Shown here: positions 52,513 to 64,000 of the stretch, piece after piece
Layout of the letters: the number at the start of each line of letters is the position of its first letter
How positions within the stretch are numbered: the first letter of the stretch is position 1
Origin: Tulasnella sp. 424
Taxonomy: Eukaryota; Basidiomycota; Agaricomycetes; Cantharellales; Tulasnellaceae
Reading direction: 5' to 3'
NCBI GenBank assembly: GCA_019633425.1
Contig: WSUB01000027.1
Location: 62,001 to 126,000, forward strand
DNA: 64,000 nucleotides
Notes under the pieces: model-generated
The model's input: only the letters and a program-made list of their open reading frames with translations
Told to the model about the DNA's origin: nothing
The model's database searches: none
Position numbers and translations under genes: made by a program

Positions 52513-54189
52513 ATGTCTGCCAGTTCAATGCCTCCTCGAGTCTTGATTTCGGTGAGTCCATCTAAAAACTGGAGAACCTATTCTAACGCCCGAAGCCTAG
52601 AATGATGATGGGCCTCCGGGAAAGGAGTCACCATACATCTTTGGCTTGTACATGGTACTAACGCAAACGCTGGGTGAGTTCGATATTTGTTAGGTCCTGA
52701 TGCGAGAAAAGCAATCCTTACAACTCCCGAATTCCTATGACTATGTAAAAGGTTGGGACGTTAAAGTCGTGATTCCATCATCTCAGAAGAGCTGGATAGT
52801 AGGTTCTCACTCTGACTCGAAAATGGCGGTCCTGTTGACGAGGTTCCGGTGTGGCATAGGGGAAAGCCTACCAGATCAAGGACATTATTAAAGGTGCGCC
52901 CAAGAAGATCGCGACGTATGAAACAGCTTTCTCTAATCCTTTCCTTATTCAAGGCAGATATTACTATCCTAGAGCCCCTGGTAAGGCGTCCGGTTGTTTC
53001 CATAGGCGTGTAATGCAACATGACTGGTCCTGTTGGTAGACGGTAAAGGGGAAACCTCCGAATTTTCGAGGCCGCTCAAGGAAGGAGAAGTTGGAGAGTG
53101 GGTGCTGCTTGACGGAGTAAGCACCAAGTCCCTATTCTCGTTCTTTGACGAGATCGTTATAGTTAGCTAAACCGAGACTGAATAGACTCCAGCCACATGC
53201 ACGAACATCGCCCTCCATAATCTTTACCCGGATCAAATTGACTTGGTTATATCCGGACCAAACTATGGTCGCAACAGCTCCTGTGAGTTGGGCAGGTATA
53301 TTCGGATGCCCGACGTGAAATGACCTGAGGGTGTTTCCCATTTAGCCGCGTTCACACTATCCTCTGGCACCATCGGAGCAGCTTTGTCCGCGTGTCTTTC
53401 GAAAAAAAGAGCTATAGCATTGAGTTTCGTAAGTGAATTATTAATTGTTACGGTTCCGTGCCATATCGTGACTAGGCTTGGGGTGCGGCGCAGGGCAACT
53501 TCCGCGACGTTCCGCAAGCCGGGCTTGGGGAATATGCGAACGCTTTAGGAGTAAAGATCATTCAGAAGCTCTGGGAGGGTTGGGGAAAGGACGATGAAGG
53601 CATTCGGAATGGTGAAGTTGATCTGTATAACGGTGCGTATCCTGGGTGCTGGTTCCACAGGAGCCATCGTTGAAACGATCCGATCCGCACTCCAAGTCAA
53701 CATCCCCATTGTCAACGAACTGCGGCAGCCTGGAGGACTCGAGATACATTGGACACGTATATGGAGAAACAATTATGGTCAAGTACGTCTTCTGTGACGT
53801 ATGCCAGGGCTGACTCTGAGCTCATGGTGCGGCACCGGTACCAGCTCTTCAAACAAAAGGATGAAGGAAAGAAAACCGAAGCAATACGAGAAGCTGGTCC
53901 GGATGCACCCCCCGAGCCTCCGACCTCGATCAAGACATCGCCATCGGAATCAGGGCCCCCTGAGACATCAAGCGCTTTGGTTTTCCGATTCGCACCACAG
54001 ATCGACGCTCTGGTTAACCCTCCGCTGGAATCCCTTCCTCATGGCTCGGACGGCTGGGCTTTGTATCACAGGAAGGCGAGCGTAACGCCCCTACGTGCGT
54101 CCTTTGCGGAACCGCTGCTAGAGAGTTTATGCCTTGCAACGGAGAGTGGAGTGGAGGGCCTGCAGCAAGGTCGTGAATTCAAGCTGTGA
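52513..54189 (+). CDS. SurE-type 5'/3'-nucleotidase, copy 1
   Basis: SurE family phosphatase acting on nucleoside monophosphates (acid phosphatase-like in fungi), about 368 residues in ten exons. It starts MSASSMPPRVLIS, joined to NDDGPPGKESPYIFGLYMVL: the metal-binding ISNDDG is split by intron 1. Next come GWDVKVVIPSSQKSWI and GKAYQIKDIIKGAP, then WVLLDG|TPATCTNIALHNLYP. The second active-site block, DLVISGPNYGRNSS, follows with SSGTIGAALSACL, KRAIALSF and WEGWGKDDEGIRNGEVDLYN. Then come VNIPIVNELRQ and a C-terminal part of about 114 residues with a Pro/Ser linker and LPHGSDGWALYHRKASVTPL. At the intron before GNFRDVPQAGL two acceptors 18 nt apart would both keep the frame. TATATAAG at about 52266 is a possible TATA box. 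Confidence 0.9.
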
Positions 54190-54509
54190 TCAGACCGCAC
54201 CGGATAATTGATAATACATGAACCTCCTACCCCTTTAATTTGTGTGATATTATCGCAGGCATTTATCCCTTTAGCGATTGTACGGTTCAAGTCACGAGTT
54301 ACTGCCGGGCACCGGGAAGATCAAGTGAAGCGAAGCCGCGGATGATTAAGCTGAGATAGGTTAAATATATTATGAGGAATGAAACAAGCCTCTGAAGCTG
54401 AGTAGCCGTAGAACGACGATGGGAGGCATCTGCGACCGGTAGTTGGGTGAGGATGAGAAGACCGCCGGATTCTGAGGGAACGAAGAACCAGGTGATTAGA
54501 GCTAGCCCG

Positions 54510-54564
54510 AGGTGTCGAATTCAGTCGGTCAGCCCGCTGAACAAGGCACGCGGGCCAGTTAAAC
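54510..54564 (-). pseudogene. Duplicated 3' fragment of the 56811-57041 gene
   Basis: The end of duplication unit 1 matches, with changes, the 3' end of the small minus-strand gene that follows unit 2. There, GACTGGCTATATC...AAGCAAGCTGACTGA codes for its last residues; here the equivalent is ACTGGCCCGCGTGCC...AGCGGGCTGACCGAC. Only the tail was copied, so it is a remnant without a start. Confidence 0.5.
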
Positions 54565-56845
54565 TGTATATCCGCAGGCGTTTCGCAAGCTTTGATCTCG
54601 ATAGATGACGCCTTGTGCAAAGTGCTTCCCAACCGCGGAATCATTCGATCGCAATCCGCTACATACACCAATTTACATCTGACCTCACCTCAATCGACTC
54701 AGAGTCGAGTTCCCGCCAGTGCACGCCTACCTGAAAATTCACTTTCTCTAAGCTTGCTAAACCTTTCAAGGCGTTAAAGGGTCCCGATAGAGATATGTCT
54801 GCCAGCTCAAAACCTCCTCGAGTCTTGATTTCAGTGAGTCCCTCTAAAAACTGGAGAACCTACTCTAACGCCCGGAACCCAGAATGACGATGGGCCTCCG
54901 GGAAAGGATTCGCCAAACGTCTTTGGCTTGTACATGGTACTGACGCGAACGCTGGGTGAGTCCCAGACTTTGTAAGTCGGATGTAAGAAGCCACCTTCTC
55001 AACTCCCCGCTTCCTACAACTATGAAAAAAGGTTGGGACGTTAAAGTCGTCATCCCATCATCTCAGAAGAGCTGGATAGTAGGCTGCTATCTCTGACCCG
55101 TAAACGACGGTCCTATTGACGAGGTTCCGGTGCGGCATAGGGGAAAGCTTATCAAATCAAGGACATTATTAAAGGTGCGCGCAAGAATATCACGACGCAT
55201 GAAGCGACTTTCTCTGATCCGTTCCCTATTCAAGGCGTATATTACTATCCGAAAGCTCCTGGTAAGGCGTCGGATTGTTTTCATAGGCTTGTAATACAAT
55301 ATGACTGGTCCTGTTGGTACTAGACGGTAAAGGGGAAACCTCTGAATTTTCGAGACCCCTCAAGGAGGGAGAAGTTGGGGAGTGGATACTGCTCGACGGG
55401 GTCAGCACTATTTCCCTATTTCCATTCTTTGTTGGAGTGTTAGTTGACGCTGAACAGACTCCAGCCACATGCACGAACATTGCCCTCCATAATCTTTACC
55501 CGGGTCAAATTGACCTGGTTGTCTCCGGACCAAACTATGGCCGCAACGCCTCCTGTGAGCTGAGCAGTTAGATTAGGATGTCCGACTTGGCTCGAATGAC
55601 CTGAGGATGCTTCCTGTTTAGCTTCATTTGTACTATCCTCGGGGACCGTCGGGGCTGCTTTGTCCGCTTGTCTCGCCAGAAAAAGAGCCATAGCATTGAG
55701 TTTCGTAAGTGATTGTCGTGGCTCCATGCTATATCTGAGACTAGGCTTTCCGATGCTGCGCAGGGTAACTTCCGTGGTGTTCCGCAAGAGGGGCTTGTGG
55801 ACTCTGCGAACGCTTTAGCAGCAAAGATCGTTCAGAAGCTGTGGGAGGGTTGGGGAAAAGACGATGAAGGCATTAGAAATGGTGAAGTTGATCTGTATAA
55901 CGGTACGTATCCTGTGTGGTGGTTCCATATGAGCCGTGGTTGAAACGATCCGATCCCCGCTTCCAAGTGAACATCCCCATCGTCAACGAGCTGTTGCAGC
56001 CTGGAGGACTTGAGGTGCTTTGGACCCGCGTATGGAGAAACAATTATGGTCAAGTACGTACCCTGTGACGCATGCCAGGGTTGGTTCTGACCTCATGGTG
56101 CATCAACAGCTCTTCAAGCAGAAAGAGGTCGGGAAAAAATTCGAAGCAACGGCGGAAGCTGGTCCGGATGCACCCCCCGAGCCTACCAGCTCGATCAAGT
56201 CATCATCGGATTCGGAACTCCCTGAGACACCAAATGCTCTGGTTTTCCATTTCGAGCCACAGCTTGACGCTTTGGTTAACCCTCCGCTGGAAACCCTTCC
56301 CCATGGCTCGGATGGCTGGGCTTTGCATTACAGGAAGGCGAGCGTGACCCCCCTCCGTGGGTCCTTTGCGGAGCCGCCGATAGAGAGCTTACGCCTTGCG
56401 ACGGAGAGTGGAGCTGAGGGCCTGGAGCCAGGCCGTGAATTCAAGCTGTAATCAGAGCGCACCGGATAATCGATAATGAATGAATTTCGACCCTTTTAAG
56501 TAATTCGTGTGTTCTTATCGCAGGTATAATATTTATGACTTGGAGAGGGTTAACATTCAACTCAAGCCACGAGCTACTATACAGAGCCGGGCACTGGGAA
56601 AATCAAGTAAAACGAAGCCGCGGATGACGAAGCTGAGATAGGTTAAATATAGTACGAGGAATGAGTTGGGCCTCTGAAGCTCGATAACCATGGAATGATG
56701 ATGGGAGGCATATGCGACCAGTAGTTGAATAAGGGATGAGAAGAGGGCCGGATTTTGAGGGAACGAAGAATCAGAAGGTGATTATAGCTAGGGCGATGCG
56801 TCGAATCCAGTCAGTCAGCTTGCTTAGCAAAGATATAGCCAGTCC
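54565..56845. repeat. Segmental duplication unit 2 (SurE gene copy 2 with flanks)
   Basis: Head-to-tail partner of 52267-54564; the two start codons are 2,282 bases apart. Its left edge lacks the TATATAAG of unit 1 (TATATCCG here). Its right edge runs into the 3' end of the 56811-57041 gene. Confidence 0.85.
54795..56451 (+). CDS. SurE-type 5'/3'-nucleotidase, copy 2
   Basis: Tandem paralogue of copy 1 with the same ten-exon plan, reading MSASSKPPRVLIS|NDDGPPGKDSPNVFGLYMVL at the start. The active-site elements NDDG and SGPNYGRNAS are kept, and no stop or frameshift breaks the joined frame. Differences include GARKNITTHEATFSDPFPIQ, CLARKRAIALSF, GNFRGVPQEGLVDSANAL and NELLQPGGLEVLWTRVW. It ends GREFKL, like copy 1. 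The donor before the TPATC exon is GTCAGC, weaker than GTAAGC in copy 1. At the intron before GNFRGV only the distal acceptor (GCGCAG) keeps the frame, because an extra base lies after the CTAG that copy 1 could also use. Both copies therefore look functional at the protein level. Confidence 0.88.
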
Positions 56846-57041
56846 TGAAAGTCACCTTTTTCAAAGCAGCGATGGTTTTCAACTCTTCAGGACCGGGTAC
56901 ATAGGAGCTTCCGTAGAGCGTTTGGGATGAAGATGTAGACGAAGATGATGCTTGCGATGTCGCGAAGGAAAAGGACGGCTGAGGGGAGGGCTGAGAGGAA
57001 GACGGAGAGGAAGAATCGGGTTTTTGGCTACTGTTGTCCAT
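56811..57041 (-). CDS. Small Ser-rich protein, unknown
   Basis: An ORF of 76 codons starting MDNSSQKPDSSSPSSSQPSP, Ser-rich and disordered up to about residue 45. It then reads LYGSSYVPGPEELKTIAALK. The end is uncertain. The frame continues KVTFRTGYIFAKQAD to a stop at 56811, but GTGACT after ALKK could be a donor with acceptor CCCTAG near 56790. I do not recognise it. A partial copy of its 3' end sits at the junction of the SurE duplication, so the duplication break lies in or next to this gene. A C/T-rich leader precedes the start. Confidence 0.5.
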   Translation of the reverse strand: MDNSSQKPDSSSPSSSQPSPQPSFSFATSQASSSSTSSSQTLYGSSYVPGPEELKTIAALKKVTFRTGYIFAKQAD

Positions 57042-57839
57042 GGTGGATGGGAGACAAGAGCAAGAGGAGAAAAGGTTCGTTGAGGTGGGTTTAGGAGCTG
57101 ATGATAGAGGGTGAAAACTGGAGAACGATGGGGAGATTTATACTCTGGTAGAGCATTCGTTGGTCAGCCTAGCCGATATCGCAAACGTTCTGTGGCTTGC
57201 ATCGGAGCAGGCCCGTTGAGGTTATGGACAAAGGTCGAGGCAAACTGAGGCTGCACCCCGGGGTTCGGCGTCATCTAGATTTGCGGGCATCACCTTCTAA
57301 ATTTCGGCAAATCTGACACAAGGCCATTCGGAAAGGGAAGTTCTGACCGCACGCTTTTGGGCAAGTGTGACTTTGTCGCCCGGTTAGACTTGATGGGTTT
57401 ACGAGACATCCAAGAAAGCCACCAGAGCCGCCGGGACGGTAGATCGCCGGAACTTGAAGATGGTGTTATCGCTTACCGAGCCGTTCCAAATTTAGGAAGA
57501 GACAAGGTACATGTTTGAGGTCCAAAGGCAAGTGTTCATCGACAGATCCATTTTGGGTGTCCAAGATTGACAGATCAATGCGGGGCCGATGTATGATGAG
57601 ACACTGCCCCTGTTTCACTCAGCAACTCGCGGAGCAGCCACCTCTTAACTCCGTTCACTCCTGATACCGTTTGGTCGAACCTGAGCGGCAAAGAGCGATG
57701 CGAGCGGAATAGGCATGATCGAGGCAAAAAATCATCACACGACAGTCTCTCAAGTGTCACCCAGTCGCCTTTGCTACATTTCCTCCTGGAACAATAAATA
57801 GTGATGAAAGAACAGGAAAACAGGAAAGTCTGACGGGCA
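57042..57839. other. Intergenic region upstream of the small Ser-rich gene
   Basis: About 800 bases: the promoter of the 57041 gene and the 3' flank of DPM1. ORFs near 57575-57839 read on into DPM1 sequence in the wrong frame. No gene was seen. Confidence 0.45.
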
Positions 57840-59504
<1,665 letters not shown>

Positions 59505-62056
59505 TTACGAAGTCCGATATGGGTTAAATTCGTCTGGGCCTACTTGGGAGTTTCGTATGTGGATCGAGAACTGTCGACTCGCAGCCGGCGGAGCCTGACT
59601 GTTATTGCTTTCGTTACTCCTTCCACCAGGTCGGACTCTCCTTCCAAACGAGCTAAAGAAGCCATTCCCTGCACCAGCGCTCTCCGTTTCAGAAGACTCC
59701 TGTCGTTGATGCTGTGGCACAGGACCTGATGGCGCAGCCCGCAAAGGCTGTTCTTGCTCCAGCTCCGGATCATCGAATCCCTGAATCGTGTGCACACTGT
59801 TGGCTAACCCAAGACTCGCGCCCATGAGTGGTTGAGATGGTGGGGGGCTCTGAGAAGGGGAGTCCACAGATCGGTTTCCATATGGTGACATCTGGGGAAT
59901 TGGCGGGGTTGGCATGGTTCTTGATTGATGACCTGTGGAATAAGCGTAACCACTGTGACCTGGAGTGGGCATCGTTTGGGGAGTATAGTCCCTATTTGCT
60001 AACGCTGCCTTTTCCGATGCCGCATCGGGCCAAATAGGTGGAGAAATCGGAGCGGGCCCGGGTAGTTGGTCGGCAGATGTTCGTCGGGAAGATGGGGCTC
60101 GTCCGTACGTATCCGTTGCCGTCGGGTATGTAGATGGGTCGTCAGGGTTGTAAAACCCAGCACGGGAACCTGTAAAGCTGCTACGACTCCGGTTCCCTTC
60201 CGTTGAGGTTCGTCCATACGGTATAGTCGATGCTGCGTTAGTAACGTTGGTGGCACTGTTGTTTGCGAGCGGTGGCGGCCTGGATTGGAAATACTCGATT
60301 TTTGAAGGAAGAGGTTCAGCTAGGACAGGGGCTTTGCGCTTGCGACTAGGTCTCGTGGAGCGAGAACGGCTCGAAGGTTGCTCAACGCTGTAGGAAATTG
60401 ATTCGCGACCATCACTCCTCGACGGGCTGGTGGACAGTTCCGGGTCACTTGTCACCGTCGTTTCGACTGGTGGCAAATAGAACGGCGTAATGTTATCCGC
60501 GGTTGAAGGAATGCCCATCAACTTCCTTGAAAAGCTGCTTGATCCGGAGTGATCCTTCTTGTGGCCTTGATCTCGCGCTCGTTTCGCGGGATACGACGAC
60601 GGAGGAGACGCAGGGTAGTACGCCACTGGTTGTTGAGGCTGCGTGGTTTCAAACGAGCGGTTCCGGGGTTTGCTTTTTGCATATGGCAGGTGTCCATCTG
60701 TTCCATAAAGATAGGTGGTAGGCAACGTTGACGCCGGGCTTGTCATCATTTCCCTCTCCTTTGAGGAATCGCCCATGATGCTATCGGAACCGTACGACGT
60801 CCCACCCCCTCGACTTGGTGCCTGTCCGGCCGGGACTTCCTTTGACCACTTGGCAATGTATTGTTTTGACGGCGCTTGACTTGAGCGAGTGCTATGCCTC
60901 CGGCGTATGAACCACCATCCAATGATAGCCATCGCAGTCAACACGCCAATTCCTCCGATGACTCCTCCGACAATGGCACCAATGTTGGCGGAGTTGCCTC
61001 CGCCGGATGAAGAGGCCGCTGTTGGTGCCGACGTATTTCCGGAGGTAACAGCCGAATTGGAGGAGCTTGTCACATCGGGGAGGCCTATCACCGTCGCCGT
61101 CCTCAGTCGAACTCTTCCAATGAGACATCGGTAGACAGCATACCTTGAGAAGCGACTGAGTATGCCAAAGTATTATTGAACGAAACGCCGGATTGTTGAG
61201 TCGGATCTTGGTACATCCATCGTGGTATTGCGGTCCCCTGTAAATTCACGCCGATGGGCGCTTAGTCAAACTACGCGGGCTTATTGGGGATGAAGGGCGC
61301 CGTACCGGAGGTATGTCAAACTTGTAACTAAGCGGATAATGAGAGAATAATCACGTCAGTCGCGCGGATTGGAGGTGAGGAGGGGGGTGGCGTGGCGTAC
61401 TTGGCAACAGTGATAATGGTGGGGTCGCACTCCAATTTCCAGACAGGCCATCTACAAAACGTATAGTGAAAATTGTCAACGATAGCTCCATAGAGATGAG
61501 GAGCTTGATGGGCGATACGAACGTTATCCAAGCCTCTCCCTGACAAGATCCACAGGCGCTGACGGCAGTGTACACGACGCTCGAACTTGAGAGAAAGACG
61601 GGAAAGTCAGAGACGACGTAGCCCTCGTATGAGAGATAGAGAACGTACCATAAACAGAGATTCGTCTGGTTCGCGTTGGGGCCGTCATAGCTGTTGCCTG
61701 AGGGGAGTGCAGGAATATTCCAATCTGGACCATATGACCTTTATGAGCTATTTCCCGCCGGCTTTCCCGATCAAAGAAAGAACAGCACGCACAACCGGTA
61801 CCGCAGGCTCCTTCTAAGTAGGCAGCGACCAGACATGGGGATTGGGCTCTCGAGTTGCTCATCCACCCAAATCCATCTTGGCACACTGCCGAAGTCTGGG
61901 CGGGAACCGAGCAAGTTTGTTTCGTTGGTTAGTTCCCCCCGCTAGTGGCACTGGATTTCATGCTTGACGTACCGTAGGTGCTGCGGCATTGCTTAGCCTG
62001 TTCATGAATAAGAAGACGAGCCATAGGGAGAGAGGAAGAGTCAACGAGACATTCAT
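59505..62056 (-). CDS. Single-pass membrane protein, Cys-rich ectodomain, long cytosolic tail
   Basis: The start at 62056 reads MNVSLTLPLSLWLVFLFMNR, a signal peptide ending near SNAAAPT. The ectodomain exons read AVCQDGFGWMSNSRAQSPCL then VAAYLEGACGTG, followed across introns by YGPNANQTNLC-like sequence. CSSVVYTAVSACGSCQGEAW is followed by further exons up to about 61100. The last exon (up to about 61091) reads VTSSSNSAVTSGNTSAPTAA, a helix IGAIVGGVIGGIGVLTAMAI-IGWWFIRRR, then about 430 mostly disordered residues rich in Ser/Pro/Tyr/Gln ending VGPDEFNPYRTS. From memory, the C-Q--F-WM-NS--QSPC-VAA-L and CSSVVY-L-SAC--CQG blocks mark a family common in mushroom-forming fungi, with no known role. 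The shape resembles a cell-wall sensor. Middle exon borders are uncertain. Confidence 0.7.
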
Positions 62057-64000
62057 GGTTCGCATGTCCAAACGACGGTTGGTCGTCGGCCACAAATGGG
62101 CCGAAAGGTATCGTTAAAAAAACAAAGAGAAAAGACGCCCTTGTTCACGGGTGCCTATGAAGAGCTACCAGCGCCTCTGAGATGGAGGCTGCGTAGTATA
62201 TACGAGCCGGGGGAGTAGCAGTCGGGGGATGGATGGTGGAAGAGAAACGAGAGAGGTGACAAGAAACCGACATGGCTATGCGCGGGGCTTCATGCCGCGT
62301 TATCGAGCACACCGCACGTGGAAGTCCGACTTCCCAGATCAGTATCATCTCAGCTACACACTTAAAGCGTGGGTTTTCCCTTGTCCTCGCATTCAGCATA
62401 TATGCCACACAGATTCCGAGGATGTCGCCGAAAGTTCAGTGTTCAGTCTGTTGCCGTTTACATCGCCACTGAAGTCCCTCGTTTGGGGTGGCCGTTTGTG
62501 CCTAAGTACAACGAGCCGGCCAAGCAGTGTACACTATACACATCATCGTCCGAGTTCTCCAGAACTGATCTCGGTGTTCACTCGGATGTGGATTTATAAA
62601 TAGCGGACTGAGGGTGGGATGTGAGTCCTCGGGATCTGGGAACGAAACGGCCGGCACCCTGTTGCCGAAATGTCCGAAACGAGGGAGAACAAGTTACACC
62701 AAACAATGTCAATTAGCCTAGCCGGCGGCTCAGAAAAATAGCGCTCTAGGTTAAGTATTAGGGTATGATGCCATCAAATACATTCTAAATGCCTCGAGCA
62801 TGGCAAAATCAATCTGCTGGGTGTCCGCTCAGACTTAGGAAAGGAAATGCAATCATATGACCGATTGTCAGAATAGAATGCTCGGCGATGCGGCAATCGA
62901 CTAATGTGTATTAGATAAGCACCTATCAGAATAGAATACTCCGAGACAGGGAACGAGTCAGAAAAGGTGTGAGAAGGCAGGAAAGAAAGGGGCATACCTC
63001 AGCGACGCGGCAATTGATTGAGGTATCCCGTACATGCAAGAGTCGGTATAAGAGGAAATAAACGAGATCGGACATATGAAGATATAACCAACAGAACGGA
63101 GATGTTACAAACGATACGTTGGTCCAGAGACGAAAACAAACATTACATAAGGAAAAGAACAAAGACGGAATGAGAGAGACTAAGCGCCGGTCTCGGCATC
63201 GTTCGGCTTGGCTTGAACGCTGACAGCGATTGGCTAAATAAAAACATTAGGTAAGAGGTCTTGTTACTCCTGATCCAGATGATGACTGTCACAACTTGGA
63301 CTGTCAGCTTTCGGCCCCTGCCACCGTTTGCACTCTCCATCCTCCTCCCGTCTCCCTTTCCTTTTCTTTTCAACGCGTCTCTTGACCTCGTTCAAGACAC
63401 TTAAAAAGCAAAACCCGATAAAATTTCATAATATACAGATAGAATGGTGGTATTTGCATGCTGAAACGTAGAAAATTGCCAAACCGGCGGCGGTAAATAT
63501 TTTGCGCGAGGAGGGGTGTAAGTGCGCACTTCATGCCCTCCCTCCCAGATAATGAGTGTACATTTCTGAAACAAAGCGTAAAACGTACGAGACGGCTAAG
63601 CATCGAAGAAAGCGGCGGTAGGTTCACTTGATGGCGGATTAAAACAGCGAAATATCGCTGGAAAGGCGAGCGGTGTGACAGAGTCGATTCGACGCGTGAC
63701 AACGCTTTGTTTGTTAACTAGTGCCTTAACGCGGTAACACAGTGTGACACGGCATGATCCTTCGTGCCGGTTTTTCCGCAGGTTATATTGAAGCGTTGGG
63801 CGGTTAGCACCCCTTACCCCGCCGTCCTTCCCGCTCTGAGACAGGATACTTTGTATTTTTATTCCTGATATAGTAGGCTACTTTGCATACGAAATTTCTC
63901 GGTTATGTAACAGGAACTGCGAGAGACGTGAGGTGGTGTATCCGAAATGCACCGTTGGGTGGAGTCCAGGTACTACTCGCTTGGCGCGGACAAACGTTTT
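62057..64000. other. Gene-poor right end of the window
   Basis: About 1.9 kb. It includes the promoter of the 62056 gene. No ORF on either strand has recognisable character. One possible terminal exon lies at 63180-63233 on the minus strand (see separate entry). No RNA gene or repeat was seen. Confidence 0.45.
63180..63233 (-). other. Possible terminal coding exon of an unidentified gene
   Basis: After a good acceptor (TAATGTTTTTATTTAG, with CTAAT as branch site) the sequence reads PIAVSVQAKPNDAETGA and a stop. A donor, GTGACA near 63286, would join it to an upstream reading GGRGRKLTVQV. The splice signals look real, but I cannot identify the protein or its start. Confidence 0.25.

Larger units (their letters stand above)
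52267..54564. repeat. Segmental duplication unit 1 (SurE gene copy 1 with flanks)
   Basis: About 2.28 kb repeated head-to-tail with 54565-56845. Homology covers the upstream region (CAAGTGCTTCCCAA near 52338 versus CAAAGTGCTTCCCAA near 54617), all exons and introns, and the 3' flank (GAAGCCGCGGATGA, AAGCTGAGATAGGTTAAATA). Borders are approximate because the copies have diverged by substitutions and small indels. Confidence 0.85.

Noticed and set aside
54795..56451. SurE copy 2 as a pseudogene because the CTAG acceptor near 55745 gives a frameshift
   Set aside because: The acceptor GCGCAG 19 nt further on keeps the frame, gives a normal intron length, and is also in frame in copy 1.

Overview
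This window is nuclear DNA from a filamentous basidiomycete, most likely an Agaricomycete with wood- or litter-decay ability. The evidence is the gene structure and the gene content. Nearly every gene is cut by many short GT-AG introns of about 45-70 nt, and intergenic spaces are compact with no bacterial-type operons. The content includes a basidiomycete-type cellobiose dehydrogenase, agaricomycete-type secreted and membrane protein families, a fungal HAK potassium transporter and an Mpp10/Dbp3/eS24/EF-1alpha housekeeping set. I saw no virus, transposon, tRNA, rRNA or CRISPR array. Exon joins were worked out by hand from reading frame, splice signals and family conservation. Gene limits are therefore better supported than individual intron borders.

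Layout, 1-14 kb: MPP10 (minus, runs off the left end), peroxisomal 2,4-dienoyl-CoA reductase (plus), uridine phosphorylase (minus), the decapping enzyme DCP2 (plus), a small Tom6-like membrane protein (minus), an unknown disordered 199-residue protein (plus), ribose-phosphate pyrophosphokinase (minus) and mitochondrial uS11m (minus). 14-30 kb: a 22-exon cellobiose dehydrogenase (plus), a HAK potassium transporter (minus), QCR9 (plus), a Cdc25-like rhodanese (minus), mitochondrial mL38 (plus), the DEAD-box helicase DBP3 (plus) and a BRL1/BRR6 nuclear-envelope protein (minus). 30-45 kb: DNA topoisomerase II (plus), EF-1alpha (minus), a PAS-kinase-type Ser/Thr kinase (minus) and geranylgeranyl diphosphate synthase (plus). 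45-52 kb: an unknown secreted protein (minus), an F-box protein (plus), ribosomal eS24 (minus), a DUF4870-like membrane protein (plus) and an unknown Cys-rich membrane protein (plus). 52-57 kb: two SurE-type nucleotidase genes in a head-to-tail segmental duplication of about 2.28 kb, beside a small unknown gene. 57-62 kb: dolichol-phosphate mannosyltransferase DPM1 (minus) and a single-pass membrane protein with a Cys-rich ectodomain and a long tail (minus). The last 2 kb has no gene I can support, apart from one possible terminal exon.

Most genes are unrelated housekeeping neighbours, not a pathway cluster. Several pairs share short divergent promoters: uridine phosphorylase/DCP2, rhodanese/mL38, BRL1/TOP2 and eS24/DUF4870. 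Thematic overlaps such as ribosome biogenesis (MPP10, DBP3, eS24), mitochondrial translation and respiration (uS11m, mL38, QCR9) and the isoprenoid/dolichol genes (GGPPS, DPM1) do not look organised.

The most unusual observation is in the ribose-phosphate pyrophosphokinase gene. Keeping the invariant reading frame across one junction requires an exon of a single nucleotide, flanked by two canonical introns of 60 and 61 nt. The SurE duplication is the clearest recent rearrangement; both copies appear intact.
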